A DNA stretch of 64,000 bases. It comes from Bacteroidota bacterium. GTDB lineage: Bacteria > Bacteroidota > Bacteroidia > Chitinophagales > Chitinophagaceae. Shown here piece after piece: positions 8,335 to 18,485 of this stretch. Where the stretch lies: assembly GCA_025363385.1 (NCBI GenBank), contig JANYEA010000032.1, forward strand, positions 105,796 through 169,795. Reading direction: 5' to 3'. The notes beneath the pieces were generated by a model, which had not been told where the DNA came from, made no database searches, and was given only the letters and a program-made list of their open reading frames with translations. The stretch's first letter is position 1. Every line of letters starts with the position of its first letter. The position numbers and the translations under genes are program-made.

Positions 8335-9339
8335 ATGCGGATTGGAATTATAGGAAGTGGAAGTTGGGCCACAGCTTTAGCAAAAATTTTGACCGACAAT
8401 GGCAATTCAATTAATTGGTGGATTCGAAATGCGGATACCATTGAATTGATGAAGAAAAGAAAACATAATCCGCATTATTTAAGTGTTGCTTATTTCGATC
8501 CAGCCCAATTGTTCTTAAGTAACAATATCAGTGAGGTTGTTGAAAAATCAGATATCCTGGTTATTGCAGTGCCCTCTGCTTTTGTGTTGGCTGCCTTGTC
8601 AACTTTACCAAAAGACGCTTTGAAAGGGAAAAAGATTATTTCTGCCATTAAAGGAATTTTGCCTGATTCAAATGAGCTTTTAAACGATTATTTATTACAG
8701 GAATTCAATGTGCCCATTGAAAATTATTTTTCTGTACTGGGCCCTTGTCATGCAGAAGAAGTAGCCGCTGAAAAATTATCATATTTAACTTTCTCTGGTG
8801 TTGATGAATCAAAAGCTTACGACTTAGCCAGGTATTTTCAAACAGAATATTTGAATACTGTAGTAAATCATGACGTGATGGGTGTGCAATATGCTGCTGT
8901 ATTAAAAAACATTTATGCACTGGGAGCTGGTATCGCGCATGGTTTAGACTATGGAGATAATTTTCTAAGTGTTTACATTGCTAATAGTGCAAATGAAATG
9001 ACTATTTTCTTAAAATGTTTATTGCCCGCAACTAACAAGGAAAATTCCGAAATTAATTATAGTGCCTCAGTTTATTTAGGAGATTTATTGGTTACCTGCT
9101 ATTCATTATATAGCAGAAACAGAACTTTCGGAAATATGATTGGCAAGGGATATTCAGTGAAAGCGGCACAACTTGAATTGAATATGGTGGCGGAAGGTTA
9201 TAATGCAAGTAAGTGCATAGTAAAGACCAACGAAAAAGTTCAGGCTGAGATTCCTATTGCCTATACAATTTATCAAATATTATGGGAACAGTTACCAGCC
9301 CTGGAAGGGTTCAAAAAAATTGAAGGATACCTCTTTTAA
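8335..9339 (+). CDS. gpsA: NAD(P)+-dependent glycerol-3-phosphate dehydrogenase
   Basis: Reduces dihydroxyacetone phosphate to sn-glycerol 3-phosphate, the backbone for phospholipid synthesis, in the cytoplasm. The 334-residue product has the dinucleotide motif GSGSWATA at 7-14, the substrate-loop motif LGPCHAEE at 135-142, the catalytic lysine at 191 (AVLKNIYALGAG) and the GDLLVTC...SRNR..G block at 249-267. Length is normal for the family. It is a single-gene unit: a terminator precedes it and the stop codon overlaps that of the convergent hemW gene by two bases. Confidence 0.95.
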   Translation: MRIGIIGSGSWATALAKILTDNGNSINWWIRNADTIELMKKRKHNPHYLSVAYFDPAQLFLSNNISEVVEKSDILVIAVPSAFVLAALSTLPKDALKGKKIISAIKGILPDSNELLNDYLLQEFNVPIENYFSVLGPCHAEEVAAEKLSYLTFSGVDESKAYDLARYFQTEYLNTVVNHDVMGVQYAAVLKNIYALGAGIAHGLDYGDNFLSVYIANSANEMTIFLKCLLPATNKENSEINYSASVYLGDLLVTCYSLYSRNRTFGNMIGKGYSVKAAQLELNMVAEGYNASKCIVKTNEKVQAEIPIAYTIYQILWEQLPALEGFKKIEGYLF

Positions 9340-10460
9340 ATAAAGAAAAGGTCAGACGCAATTCCATCTGCCATTAATTTACCCGGGTTGGTAAGTATGA
9401 GACAATTATTCTGATGTAACATTAATCCCTGTGAAATTGGTTTTTGTGCAATTTCTAGAATTTGCTGTAACTCTTTTATACTCCATTTAATTTCTACCAG
9501 TTTCAAAGAAAGCCCTTCCATGGTTCGCAAGCTTGTCATAATATATTCATTTAGCCGCTGCATATCTGTTAGTTCTTCCATTTCAAATGGCACAATATTT
9601 TTTGCAAGACTTTGAATATACATGGCATTATTTGACAAATTCCATTGACGCGATTTGCCATTGAAAGAATGTGCAGAAGGTCCGATTCCTAAATAATCTA
9701 TCCCATTCCAATAATTACTATTGTGTTTACTTTTTTTTCCAGGTTTTGAAAAATTAGATATTTCGTAATGATCAAAACCTGCCTCTTTTAGCCATTGCAT
9801 GAGAAGACTAAAATGCCTTGCTTGTTTATCGGGATCAACCGGTTCTAGCTTTTTCTGTTGAATCATTTTATCAAGTCCGGTTTTTGGCTCTACAGTTAGT
9901 GCATAACAAGAAATATGATCAATCCCTAGTGAAATGGCTTTGTCTACATTTTCTTTCCAGGCTTCGTCAGACAAAGAAGGGGTACCATAGATGAGGTCGA
10001 TGGTAATATTATTAAACCCCGTGGCTTTTGCCATTCTAATACATTGGTCTGCCTGTTCGGCATTATGTGCCCTGTTCATCCATTGAAGATCTGCTTCTAC
10101 AAATGATTGTATTCCAATACTGAGGCGATTAATTCCCATTTTTTTCCAGGCCATTAGTTTTTTTTCTTCAAAATCGTCTGGGTTGGCTTCTAACGTGATT
10201 TCTGCAAAGGGATGGATTTGATAGTTTTTTTTGATTACCTCCAGCAATTTTTGAAGTTGATCTAAAGAAAGTAAAGAAGGGGTACCACCTCCAAAATAAA
10301 TGGTTTCAATGGTTTCAGTGATATAGTTTTTTTGCAGGAGGGCCTCTTTTTCCATTGCGGCAAGCATCGGCTCTATCTGATGGTGCGTGGTAGAAAAATG
10401 AAAATTACAATAGTGACAGGCTTTTCTGCAAAAAGGGATATGTATATAGATGCCTGCCAT
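9336..10460 (-). CDS. hemW: Radical SAM heme chaperone HemW
   Basis: Member of the HemN/HemW radical SAM family. Three cysteines (11, 15 and 18, in CRKACHYC) bind the 4Fe-4S cluster, followed by the SAM-contact motif FGGGTPS. The CxxxCxxC spacing without an extra cysteine, the HNSNYW motif and the length of 374 residues fit the heme chaperone HemW rather than coproporphyrinogen dehydrogenase HemN. I chose ATG 10460; a GTG at 10466 coincides with the last base of the -7 element and is a poorer choice. It is convergent with gpsA. Confidence 0.9.
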   Translation of the reverse strand: MAGIYIHIPFCRKACHYCNFHFSTTHHQIEPMLAAMEKEALLQKNYITETIETIYFGGGTPSLLSLDQLQKLLEVIKKNYQIHPFAEITLEANPDDFEEKKLMAWKKMGINRLSIGIQSFVEADLQWMNRAHNAEQADQCIRMAKATGFNNITIDLIYGTPSLSDEAWKENVDKAISLGIDHISCYALTVEPKTGLDKMIQQKKLEPVDPDKQARHFSLLMQWLKEAGFDHYEISNFSKPGKKSKHNSNYWNGIDYLGIGPSAHSFNGKSRQWNLSNNAMYIQSLAKNIVPFEMEELTDMQRLNEYIMTSLRTMEGLSLKLVEIKWSIKELQQILEIAQKPISQGLMLHQNNCLILTNPGKLMADGIASDLFFI

Positions 10461-10465
10461 GGCCA

Positions 10466-10473
10466 CAAAAGTA
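10466..10473 (-). promoter_or_regulatory. -7 element for hemW
   Basis: TACTTTTG on the minus strand fits TAnnTTTG and ends five bases before ATG 10460, which suggests a leaderless transcript. No clear -33 element is seen. Confidence 0.4.
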
Positions 10474-10572
10474 AAGGGTTCTTCATTGCCTTTCTGGAAT
10501 GGGAATATTTAAATTGTTAACTATCGCGATTAATGCTTTCAGTTCAATATTTTTGCGCAAATACTTCCCTGT

Positions 10573-11592
10573 TTGAAGCAAATTCTTTTAATATTGGTTT
10601 CGCTGTTCTGTTTCGGATTTGCTTTTGGGCAAACAGATACATTAATGCCGGTAAGCACTGCACCAGTGAAGAAAAAGCAGTTGGCGGAATCTACACAAAC
10701 GGTTAAATCGATTCCTATTCTGAAAGATTCCACCAAATTGGTAGCAACCAATCCTTTACCCATTAGAGAGGATAGTTTAAAAATGGATAGTATTCAAAAA
10801 GACTCAATAGCTCGTTTGGCGATCAAAGTACCTATCGTTTCAATGTCAGACACTTCTACATATGCAAAGTATTATACCTCTGCCTGGCTTCCATTTGAAA
10901 AAACAGCTGTTTATGATATTGTACCGGAAAGACAATCAAAAGGGAAAGAACTATTATTTTATATTTTAACTGGCCTCGTTGCATTATTGGCAACTATTCG
11001 TTTAATTTTTCCGAAGTACTTTAAGAATTTATTCTTGCTATTTATGCAAACTTCGGTTCGGCAAAAGCAAACAAGAGAGCAGTTGTTACAAAACAATCTT
11101 GCCTCTGTTTTTTTGAATGTTTTATTTATTGCAAGTGCAGGCTTGTATGTTACATTACTTATTCAGTTTAAACACTGGGCCGATATTCCATTTTATCATT
11201 TGTTGCTTTACAGCTTTGCGGTTTTATTTGTAGTTTATTTAGGGAAATATATTTTTCTTGCATTTTCAGGATGGGTATTTAATGTGCCTGAAGCAACCGG
11301 CTCTTATGCATTTATTGTTTTTCTAGTGAATAAAGTATTAGGAATTGTTCTAATACCGTTTGTTTGGTTGATCACGTTTTCTCCTCTTCCAGTAAAGCAG
11401 GTATCTATAACAATTTCCGCAGGTGTTGCCTTGGTACTTTTTGGTTATCGATATTTGATTTCATTTGGTGTTATTAGATCAAATTTGAAAGTGAGTGCCT
11501 TTCATTTTTTCTTGTACCTTTGTGCTGTTGAACTACTTCCCCTCATATTGATATATAAACTTTTAGTCAATTTTGTGTCGGGAGGGATTTAA
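10573..11592 (+). CDS. DUF4271 domain-containing membrane protein
   Basis: A 339-residue protein with an N-terminal signal sequence (MKQILLILVSLFCFGFAFG), a polar Ser/Asp/Lys-rich periplasmic stretch to about residue 125, and then about six hydrophobic helices forming the DUF4271 domain. The start codon is TTG at 10573; no ATG gives a signal peptide. The function is unknown. The gene lies 25 bp upstream of the uroporphyrinogen-III synthase-like gene, a pairing often seen in Bacteroidota, so a link to haem or siroheme supply is possible but unproven. Confidence 0.75.
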   Translation: MKQILLILVSLFCFGFAFGQTDTLMPVSTAPVKKKQLAESTQTVKSIPILKDSTKLVATNPLPIREDSLKMDSIQKDSIARLAIKVPIVSMSDTSTYAKYYTSAWLPFEKTAVYDIVPERQSKGKELLFYILTGLVALLATIRLIFPKYFKNLFLLFMQTSVRQKQTREQLLQNNLASVFLNVLFIASAGLYVTLLIQFKHWADIPFYHLLLYSFAVLFVVYLGKYIFLAFSGWVFNVPEATGSYAFIVFLVNKVLGIVLIPFVWLITFSPLPVKQVSITISAGVALVLFGYRYLISFGVIRSNLKVSAFHFFLYLCAVELLPLILIYKLLVNFVSGGI

Positions 11593-11617
11593 TTAAACCA
11601 TTTTTTAGACTAGAAGC

Positions 11618-12415
11618 ATGGCAAAAAGCGGGTCAAAAAATTCAGGAACTGTGAAGAAAGTGAGGAGGATATTAATCTCTCAGCCTAAACCGGAAAGCGA
11701 TAAATCACCTTATTTCGATTTAGAACGCAAGCACCACGTTGAGTTAGTTTTTCTCCCTTTCATAAAGTTAGAAGGCATTCCTGCAAGAGAATTCCGTAAG
11801 CAGAAAATTGATATTCTGTATTACACAGCTGTTATTTTCACTAGTAGAAATGCAATTGATCATTTTTTCCGCACTTGCGAAGAAATGAAAATCAGTATTA
11901 GTCAGGATACAAAATATTTCTGTATCACTGAAGCCGTAGCATTATATCTCCAAAAGTTTATTTTATATAGAAAGCGCAAAGTATTTTATGGTGCTGATGG
12001 CACTAATAAAAGTATGTTCGAAGTGATTAATAAACATAAAGAGAATGAAAAATTTCTTTATGTGTGTAGCGAAAATCAACAGGATAATGAAATTGTTGGT
12101 TGGATGAAAAATAATAAATGTGAGTTTCAATTAGGGTTCATGTATCGTAGTATTAGCAACGATATTAAACCAGTGATTAGCAAAACCGATTATGATGTGA
12201 TTTGTTTTTTTACTCCTAGTGGAGTGAAAAGTCTTTTCGATAATGTGCCCGATTTTCAACAAAATTTTACAGTCATCGGGGCTTTTGGAAGTAATACGTC
12301 AAAGGCTGTGGAAGAAGCAGGATTGAGTTTGGAAATAAAAGTTCCATCCCCACTAAGACCCAGTATGTGTGCTGCACTTGATCATTTCTTGAGTACACCA
12401 GTTCCCAAAAAATAA
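11618..12415 (+). CDS. hemD: Uroporphyrinogen-III synthase family protein
   Basis: Would close the linear tetrapyrrole hydroxymethylbilane to uroporphyrinogen III. The 265-residue sequence has the two-lobed HemD layout: a first lobe to about residue 60, a second lobe with VIFTSRNAIDHFF (71-83), and a return to the first lobe with YDVICFFTPSGVKSLF near 192-207, followed by VIGAFGSNTSKAVEEAG. HemD proteins diverge strongly, so the call rests on these blocks and on length. It follows the DUF4271 gene in an apparent operon and ends at a terminator. Confidence 0.82.
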   Translation: MAKSGSKNSGTVKKVRRILISQPKPESDKSPYFDLERKHHVELVFLPFIKLEGIPAREFRKQKIDILYYTAVIFTSRNAIDHFFRTCEEMKISISQDTKYFCITEAVALYLQKFILYRKRKVFYGADGTNKSMFEVINKHKENEKFLYVCSENQQDNEIVGWMKNNKCEFQLGFMYRSISNDIKPVISKTDYDVICFFTPSGVKSLFDNVPDFQQNFTVIGAFGSNTSKAVEEAGLSLEIKVPSPLRPSMCAALDHFLSTPVPKK

Positions 12416-12437
12416 AAATGAGTTTATATTGATAGCG

Positions 12438-12472
12438 CCCTCTCCCTTCAATAGGAGGGGGTTTATTATTTT
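12438..12472 (+). terminator. Rho-independent terminator after hemD
   Basis: CCCTCTCC (12438-12445) pairs with GGAGGGGG (12454-12461), with one wobble pair and an 8-base loop, and is followed by a T-rich stretch. Confidence 0.7.
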
Positions 12473-12504
12473 AAGTTCACTATTTTTCCCTTTAATTTAA
12501 AAAA

Positions 12505-14553
12505 ATGCCATCAACCCATACAAACCGATTGGTTCACGAAACGAGCCCGTATCTACTGCAACACGCCAACAACCCGGTAGATTGGTATCCATGGGGTGAA
12601 GAGGCGTTGAGCAGGGCTAAAAAAGAAGATAAGCCTATCTTGGTTAGTATTGGTTATGCAGCCTGTCATTGGTGTCATGTAATGGAGCGAGAAAGTTTTG
12701 AAGATGAATCAACGGCTTCCATGATGAACCAATATTTTATCAATATTAAAATTGATCGGGAGGAGCGCCCAGACCTTGATCATATTTATATGGATGCAGT
12801 ACAATCGATAACGGGAGCTGGTGGTTGGCCCTTGAATGTATTTTTAACTCCAGAAGCAAAACCTTTTTATGGGGGCACATATTTTCCTCCAGAAAGAGCC
12901 TATAATCGGGCAAGTTGGAAAGAAATATTGGGGGGCATTCACAAAGCTTATCTAGAAAAGAAGCATGAGATTTTATCACAGGCAGAAAATCTAACGGAGC
13001 ATTTACAATCTGCCAACGCATTTGGAATTCATTTGAAATCTGGAGAAGTACAAAATAGTTCTGTAACAGAAGAGCAACTAAATCAAATCACAGAGAACCT
13101 TTTACAGCAAGGTGATACAGTTTGGGGTGGTTTTGGTAAAGCACCTAAATTTCCTCAAACATTTTCCATCCAATTTTTATTACGGCAATACCACTTTACA
13201 AAAAATGAAATAGCATTATCGCAGGCTTTATTGAGTATTGATAAGATGATTGCAGGTGGAATACACGATCAACTTGGTGGAGGATTTTCGAGATATAGTA
13301 CCGACAATGAATGGCTGGCACCACATTTCGAAAAAATGCTTTATGATAATGCTTTGTTGATATCGGTGATGGCAGAAGCATTTCAAATTACCGGTAATCA
13401 GCTATATGCAAATGCAATTCAGGATTGTATATCATTTATTGAAAGAGAACTTACCAATGATGAAGGGGGGTGTTATAGCGCATTGGATGCAGACAGTGAT
13501 GGTGTGGAGGGTAAATTTTATACCTGGTCATTAGATGAGATACAAGAACTGTTGAAAGAAGACGCTGCTATTTTTTGTAAGTATTACCAAGTGGAAAGTG
13601 GGGGAAATTGGGAACACAGGAATATTTTATGGGTCAAAGAAACGCTAGAAAATTTTGCAGCCTTGAATGATCTGGACCTGACTGAGTTTAAAAAATTAAT
13701 AGCAAGATCAAAAAAAGTCTTATTCGAAGTACGATCTAAAAGAGCTAGACCAGCATTGGATGATAAAATTTTATTGGGGTGGAATGCTTTGATGAACACT
13801 GCTTATTCTAAAGCTTATGCAGCCATAGGAATGGAGACTTATAAAGAAAGGGCTAAAGCAAATATGGCGTTTTTAATTCAGAAGTTTCAGCAACCAGATG
13901 GCAGTTGGAATCATACCTATAAAAACAATATCGCCAAGCAGCCAGCATTTTTAGATGATTATGCTTACCTCATTCAAGCGCTGATTCATTTGCAGGAGAT
14001 TACGGGTGAGGGCAAGTATTTATTAAAGGCGCAAGATTTGATGGAAATGGTTTTGGCGCATTTTGCAGAGGTCGAATCCGGATTTTTTTACTTCACTCAT
14101 GATCAGCAAACAGACGTAATTATCCGCAAAAAAGAAATCTATGATGGTGCTACGCCTAGTGGAAATGCTATTATGGCATCAAATTTGCTCTATCTGTCGA
14201 AGGTTTTTGACAGGGGAAAATGGGAAGGAGTAGCTCAAAAGCTGAGTAATACCTTGCAAGAGAGTACAATTAAGTATCCAGGTTCCTTTGGAATATGGGC
14301 ATCTTTACTACAATTGAACTGTTTTGGGGTTTTGGAAATAGCGATCACCGGAAGAGAATTTGAACAAAATCTACATTCGGTAATGAAAAACTACCTTCCA
14401 AATAAAATAATTCAGTCTGGAGAAACTAATTTGAGCAATTTCCCGTTATTAGCAGATAGAGAAACAGCTATTCCGGTAGCTTTTTATATCTGTAAGAACT
14501 TTACCTGTTTAAGGCCTTTTTATAATATTGTTGACTTTTTAGCAAATGTGTAA
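12505..14553 (+). CDS. Thioredoxin domain-containing protein, DUF255 (YyaL/SPATA20 family)
   Basis: A 682-residue cytoplasmic protein with an N-terminal DUF255 thioredoxin-like domain (about 1-165) that carries ACHWCHVME with cysteines 54 and 57, then [11 protein letters not shown]. The rest is an (alpha/alpha)6-barrel resembling N-acylglucosamine epimerase/glycoside hydrolase folds. The family is widespread, from bacteria to human SPATA20, and its substrate is not established. The gene stands alone between a terminator and the promoter region of the gld operon. Confidence 0.88.
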   Translation: MPSTHTNRLVHETSPYLLQHANNPVDWYPWGEEALSRAKKEDKPILVSIGYAACHWCHVMERESFEDESTASMMNQYFINIKIDREERPDLDHIYMDAVQSITGAGGWPLNVFLTPEAKPFYGGTYFPPERAYNRASWKEILGGIHKAYLEKKHEILSQAENLTEHLQSANAFGIHLKSGEVQNSSVTEEQLNQITENLLQQGDTVWGGFGKAPKFPQTFSIQFLLRQYHFTKNEIALSQALLSIDKMIAGGIHDQLGGGFSRYSTDNEWLAPHFEKMLYDNALLISVMAEAFQITGNQLYANAIQDCISFIERELTNDEGGCYSALDADSDGVEGKFYTWSLDEIQELLKEDAAIFCKYYQVESGGNWEHRNILWVKETLENFAALNDLDLTEFKKLIARSKKVLFEVRSKRARPALDDKILLGWNALMNTAYSKAYAAIGMETYKERAKANMAFLIQKFQQPDGSWNHTYKNNIAKQPAFLDDYAYLIQALIHLQEITGEGKYLLKAQDLMEMVLAHFAEVESGFFYFTHDQQTDVIIRKKEIYDGATPSGNAIMASNLLYLSKVFDRGKWEGVAQKLSNTLQESTIKYPGSFGIWASLLQLNCFGVLEIAITGREFEQNLHSVMKNYLPNKIIQSGETNLSNFPLLADRETAIPVAFYICKNFTCLRPFYNIVDFLANV

Positions 14554-14585
14554 CAGATTTTGTTCTAATTTGCTTTAAATGACAA

Positions 14586-14614
14586 CGGTATCTGATGCCG
14601 AAAATGTTTTTTTT
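14586..14614 (+). terminator. Weak terminator-like hairpin upstream of gldK
   Basis: CGGTA (14586-14590) can pair with TGCCG (14596-14600), and eight T residues follow at 14607-14614. The stem is short, so this is a tentative terminator for the DUF255 gene. Confidence 0.3.
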
Positions 14615-14706
14615 GCACTCAAAAAGTAGCCCCCATAGGTAGATTTCTACACGATTAAATTTATTGGTAACAAAACTCGAAAAAGGTTTAGAGCCAATGA
14701 AAAACT

Positions 14707-14714
14707 TATATTTG
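14707..14714 (+). promoter_or_regulatory. -7 element for the gldKLMN operon
   Basis: TATATTTG fits TAnnTTTG and lies 28 bases before the gldK ATG. No good -33 element is visible. The 189-bp gap 14554-14742 shows nothing else beyond the weak upstream hairpin. Confidence 0.45.
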
Positions 14715-14742
14715 TCACTGTCATAAAAATCATTCTGATCAA

Positions 14743-16029
14743 ATGAAAGGGTACTTAACTATAATACTATTAGCGGCATTTTCACTAAGCATGAGTTCTT
14801 GCTTCTTTAAGAAGGGGAATAACACAAAGTCATCTATGCCGGATGATGGACAATTGCATGGTTTAGCTCCAGCTGCTAAGCAGAGCATGAATAGGCCACT
14901 GCACATGGTTTATATCCCACCAGGAACATTTCATATGGGACCTAGTGATGAGGATATTAGTTATAACATGACCACTCGTAACAGACAAGTATCGATTCCG
15001 GGGTTCTGGATGGATGCTACTGAAATTACCAATAACGAGTATCGTCAGTTTGTTACCTGGACCAGAGATTCATTGGCTTTCAAGATTCTTTTTGGACAAG
15101 GAATTAATAAAGACACAGATACCATGGGAGTAGACCCCCGTAAAGTGGCTACTATTAAGTATGATAGAAATACCATCGAAAAATTAAATGAATTGAATCT
15201 TGCTCCAGATAATAGATTATATGGTAAAGCGGAGATAGATCCAGAAAAATTGGTGTATCGAATTGAATATTTCGATTTAACTGCTGCTGCAAGAAGAGAA
15301 AATGCAGGGCATCCTCGTAAAGAATTCATGGTTAAAAGAGATCAACAAGTATATCCAGATACATTGGTTTGGATGAGAGACTTCTCTTATTCTTATAACG
15401 AACCAATGACTAAAAGATATTTTTCTCACCCTTCATTTGGAAACTACCCTGTAGTTGGTGTAACCTGGAAACAGGCTGTTGCCTTCTGTCATTGGCGTTC
15501 TCATTACTTAAATAGCTTTTTAGAAAAAAAGAAATTAGCTATTGAAAGTGATTTCAGATTGCCAAGCGAAGCAGAATGGGAATATGCTGCAAGGGGTGCA
15601 CGTACCAATTCTATGTATCCTTGGGGTAATTATTACTTAAGAAATAAAAAGGGTTGCCTATTAGCCAACTTTAAACCAGGACGTGGTAACTACGCTGAAG
15701 ATGGTGGATTCTACACTGTTCGCGCAGATGCCTATTGGCCTAATGATTATGGTTTATATAATATGGCAGGTAATGTTGCTGAGTGGACCAATTCTTATTT
15801 CTATGAAGGTGCTTACAACTTCGTTAGCGATATGAGTCCGGATGTTCGCATCGATGCAAAAGACTCTGATCCTCCAAGAATGAAACGTAAAGTAATTCGT
15901 GGTGGTAGCTGGAAGGATGTAGGATATTTCTTGCAAGTAAGTACTAGAAACTTTGAGTATCAGGATACTGCAAAATCATATATTGGATTCCGTTGTGTAA
16001 TTGACTTAGCTCCTAAGACCAAAAAATAA
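14743..16029 (+). CDS. gldK: Gliding motility/T9SS lipoprotein GldK
   Basis: Outer-membrane lipoprotein of the type IX secretion system that, with GldN, forms the periplasmic ring above the GldL/GldM motor. The 428-residue product has a lipoprotein signal ending in SMSSC (Cys20) and then a formylglycine-generating-enzyme/sulfatase-modifying fold, with MVYIPPGTFHMGP near 54-66, LPSEAEWEYAARG, GNVAEWTNS and VIRGGSW. In GldK this fold is structural rather than catalytic. It is the first gene of gldKLMN in the canonical order. Confidence 0.95.
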   Translation: MKGYLTIILLAAFSLSMSSCFFKKGNNTKSSMPDDGQLHGLAPAAKQSMNRPLHMVYIPPGTFHMGPSDEDISYNMTTRNRQVSIPGFWMDATEITNNEYRQFVTWTRDSLAFKILFGQGINKDTDTMGVDPRKVATIKYDRNTIEKLNELNLAPDNRLYGKAEIDPEKLVYRIEYFDLTAAARRENAGHPRKEFMVKRDQQVYPDTLVWMRDFSYSYNEPMTKRYFSHPSFGNYPVVGVTWKQAVAFCHWRSHYLNSFLEKKKLAIESDFRLPSEAEWEYAARGARTNSMYPWGNYYLRNKKGCLLANFKPGRGNYAEDGGFYTVRADAYWPNDYGLYNMAGNVAEWTNSYFYEGAYNFVSDMSPDVRIDAKDSDPPRMKRKVIRGGSWKDVGYFLQVSTRNFEYQDTAKSYIGFRCVIDLAPKTKK

Positions 16030-16059
16030 TTACCCGAATAAATTCGCTAAAAACTTAAT

Positions 16060-16080
16060 GGTATAATCATCAATTATACC
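16060..16080 (+). other. Hairpin between gldK and gldL
   Basis: GGTATAAT (16060-16067) and ATTATACC (16073-16080) are perfect arms around a 5-base loop. No T-run follows, so it is more likely an RNA-processing or stability element, or a protein site, than a terminator. Confidence 0.45.
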
Positions 16081-16124
16081 GGCTGATCATAAAACGTTTT
16101 AACTAATATTAAAAAATAACCGTT

Positions 16125-16874
16125 ATGGCCCAAGGTGTTTCTCCAACTGTAAATCGAGCAGTAAACGTAATTGTATGTGTTGGTGCTGCTGTTGTAATTT
16201 TTGGTGCAATGGGTAAAATCTTGCACTTGTCATGGGCAGACTGGGCCTTGAAAATTGGTTTAAGTACCGAGGCTTTGATCTTTTTGGTTTATGCTATTTT
16301 GCCACCTCCAGATATGGGTCCGGCTTATGCTCCAGCTCCTGTAGAAACAGGAAATCCAGCATTAAAGCAACTAGATAAAATGTTGCAAGAAGCAGAGATC
16401 ACTCCTGCCAACCTCAGTAAATTAAGTAGCAGTTTTCAAAAATTAGGAAGCACAGTAGAACAAATTGGCGAGATCGGAGATGTAGTTAAATCAACTACTG
16501 ATTTTTCATCAAAAGCGAAAGAAGCTTCTATTGCAGTTGGCGCATTTAAAGATGCAACTACTCATGCTAGTCAAACATTAGCAGGATTCAGCGGAGCTGC
16601 AGATGCTGCTAAAACTTTTCACGATCAAATGCAGGGTTTGAATAAAAACCTAACCTCTTTAAATACTATTTACGAATTGGAATTACAGGAAAGTAATAAT
16701 CACCTGAAAGCCCTGAATCAATTCTACGGTAAACTGTCTCAGGCATCTGCTGCAATGACAGGTACTGCAGATGATGCACTCAAAGCAAAAGCAGAGATTG
16801 CAGCACTTGCAAATAACCTAGGAAAATTAAACCAGGTTTATGGCAGCATGTTAACTGCTATGCAGGGAAAATAA
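16125..16874 (+). CDS. gldL: T9SS/gliding motor inner-membrane protein GldL
   Basis: Stator subunit of the proton-driven GldLM motor that powers type IX secretion and gliding. The 249-residue protein has two membrane helices at about 14-33 and 44-60, followed by a long helical cytoplasmic domain. Glu49 (STEALIF) in helix 2 sits at the position of the ion-responsive glutamate described for Flavobacterium GldL. The cytoplasmic part is rich in Ala, Ser and Lys and is predicted helical. It is the second gene of the cluster; gldM starts 52 bp downstream. Confidence 0.95.
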   Translation: MAQGVSPTVNRAVNVIVCVGAAVVIFGAMGKILHLSWADWALKIGLSTEALIFLVYAILPPPDMGPAYAPAPVETGNPALKQLDKMLQEAEITPANLSKLSSSFQKLGSTVEQIGEIGDVVKSTTDFSSKAKEASIAVGAFKDATTHASQTLAGFSGAADAAKTFHDQMQGLNKNLTSLNTIYELELQESNNHLKALNQFYGKLSQASAAMTGTADDALKAKAEIAALANNLGKLNQVYGSMLTAMQGK

Positions 16875-16926
16875 TAAGCGAAAGCTTAACCGATTCAAAA
16901 ATTTGTATTTCTAAATTTAAGTTAGC

Positions 16927-18477
16927 ATGTCATTACCTAAGGAGCCGCGGCAGAAGATGATCAACATGATGTACCTAGTGCTTACTGCATTATTGGCACT
17001 GAATGTTTCTAACGAAATCTTGAACGCATTCAAAACTGTGAATAACAGTTTGAACACCGCTAGTTCAATGGTGGAGAAAAAGAACGTTGATATCTTCAAG
17101 TCGTTTCAGAAAAAATTAGAAGACCCAAAGACAAAAGAGAAAGCTGAGATATGGATGCCTAAAGCCCAAAAGGCAAAAGCACTCTCTGATGAACTTTATG
17201 CATATATCGATGGTTTAAAACTTGAACTAAAACAAGAAGCTGGTTTGAAATTGGTAGATGGTGTAGAAGATTATAAAGAAGATGATTTGGAAGCTGCTAC
17301 GCGTTTATTAGTAGAAAATGCACCAACAGGAAAAGGAAAGGGTAAAATATTATTCGATAAGTTGAAAAAATATAAAGAAGATCTATTGGCCATCGACAAA
17401 GATGTAGCTAAAGAAATCGGACCAACTTTACCCTTAGATTTAACACCACCTCCCACTAAGAATAATGCCGTTAAAGATGATATGGCATATCTCTATTTTC
17501 ACATGACGCCCACTATAGCAGCGATTACTATTTTGAGTAAGTTTCAAAACGATATCAAAAATAGTGAAGCCCAAGTAGTAGAATATTGTCATAAAGAAAT
17601 TGGAGAAGTGGAATTGATCTACGATGAGTTTCAAGCTTTCGCTGGAACAAACTCTCAGTACTTAATGCCAGGTGAAGAATTAATAATTACTGCTGGTATT
17701 GGTGCTTTTAGTAAAGCAGCAAAACCCAATATTAGTATTGACGGCGCAACTGTTGCTGTAAAAGAAGATGGTTCTGCAGAATATAAAACAACTGTTAGCG
17801 GCTCAGGTGCTGCGGTTAAGCATGTAAGTATTTCATTTGTAAAACCAGATGGCACGATTGCTAAGGTTGATAAGGAAGTTAGATATACCGTTGGTGTTCC
17901 TTCTGGATTAGTTGTTTCCACAGATAAAACACGTGTATTCTACCAAGGACTTGATAATCCTTTGAGTGTAACTGGTGGTGGGGGAGATGAAAAAGTGAGT
18001 GTATCAGTTGATGGAAATGGAGTAAGCTCCAGAAAAGAAGGACCTGGTCAGTATATAGTTAATTGTAATAACCTGGGTTCTGCTATTGTTACTGCTTCTG
18101 ATGGAAAAAGTTCTCAAAAAATTACGATTCCAATTAAGAGAGTACCAGATCCATTAGCAACTGTGGGTGGTAAAGCGGGTGGACCAATCGCTGCCAATGT
18201 TTTCCGTGTACAAAAAGGTGTTGCTGCCGAGTTACGTGATTTCGTTTTTGAAGGTGTTAAATATGAGGTTACTTCTTTTACATTAATCTGCACTGGTAAA
18301 GGGTTTGATGATGGATTGGGAGTTGCGGAAGTAACCGGGTATTATTTTAATTCAGATGCACAAACCTTACTTAAAAGATGTCAGCCGGGTTCAACAGTAG
18401 TAATTGATGAAATCAAAGTGAAAGGACCTGGTGGAAATAGACAATTAGATCAAAATATTTCGTTTACACTTCAATAA
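16927..18477 (+). CDS. gldM: T9SS/gliding motor protein GldM
   Basis: Rotor-like partner of GldL: one N-terminal membrane helix (about 11-29) and a large periplasmic region that reaches the GldK/GldN ring. The 516-residue product begins with the conserved block EPRQKMINMMYLVLTALLAL, whose Arg8 corresponds to the arginine thought to interact with the GldL glutamate. A helical segment to about residue 220 is followed by beta-rich domains, as in the known four-domain shaft. The gldN frame begins a few bases after the stop codon. Confidence 0.95.
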   Translation: MSLPKEPRQKMINMMYLVLTALLALNVSNEILNAFKTVNNSLNTASSMVEKKNVDIFKSFQKKLEDPKTKEKAEIWMPKAQKAKALSDELYAYIDGLKLELKQEAGLKLVDGVEDYKEDDLEAATRLLVENAPTGKGKGKILFDKLKKYKEDLLAIDKDVAKEIGPTLPLDLTPPPTKNNAVKDDMAYLYFHMTPTIAAITILSKFQNDIKNSEAQVVEYCHKEIGEVELIYDEFQAFAGTNSQYLMPGEELIITAGIGAFSKAAKPNISIDGATVAVKEDGSAEYKTTVSGSGAAVKHVSISFVKPDGTIAKVDKEVRYTVGVPSGLVVSTDKTRVFYQGLDNPLSVTGGGGDEKVSVSVDGNGVSSRKEGPGQYIVNCNNLGSAIVTASDGKSSQKITIPIKRVPDPLATVGGKAGGPIAANVFRVQKGVAAELRDFVFEGVKYEVTSFTLICTGKGFDDGLGVAEVTGYYFNSDAQTLLKRCQPGSTVVIDEIKVKGPGGNRQLDQNISFTLQ

Positions 18478-18485
18478 TTGTGGGT

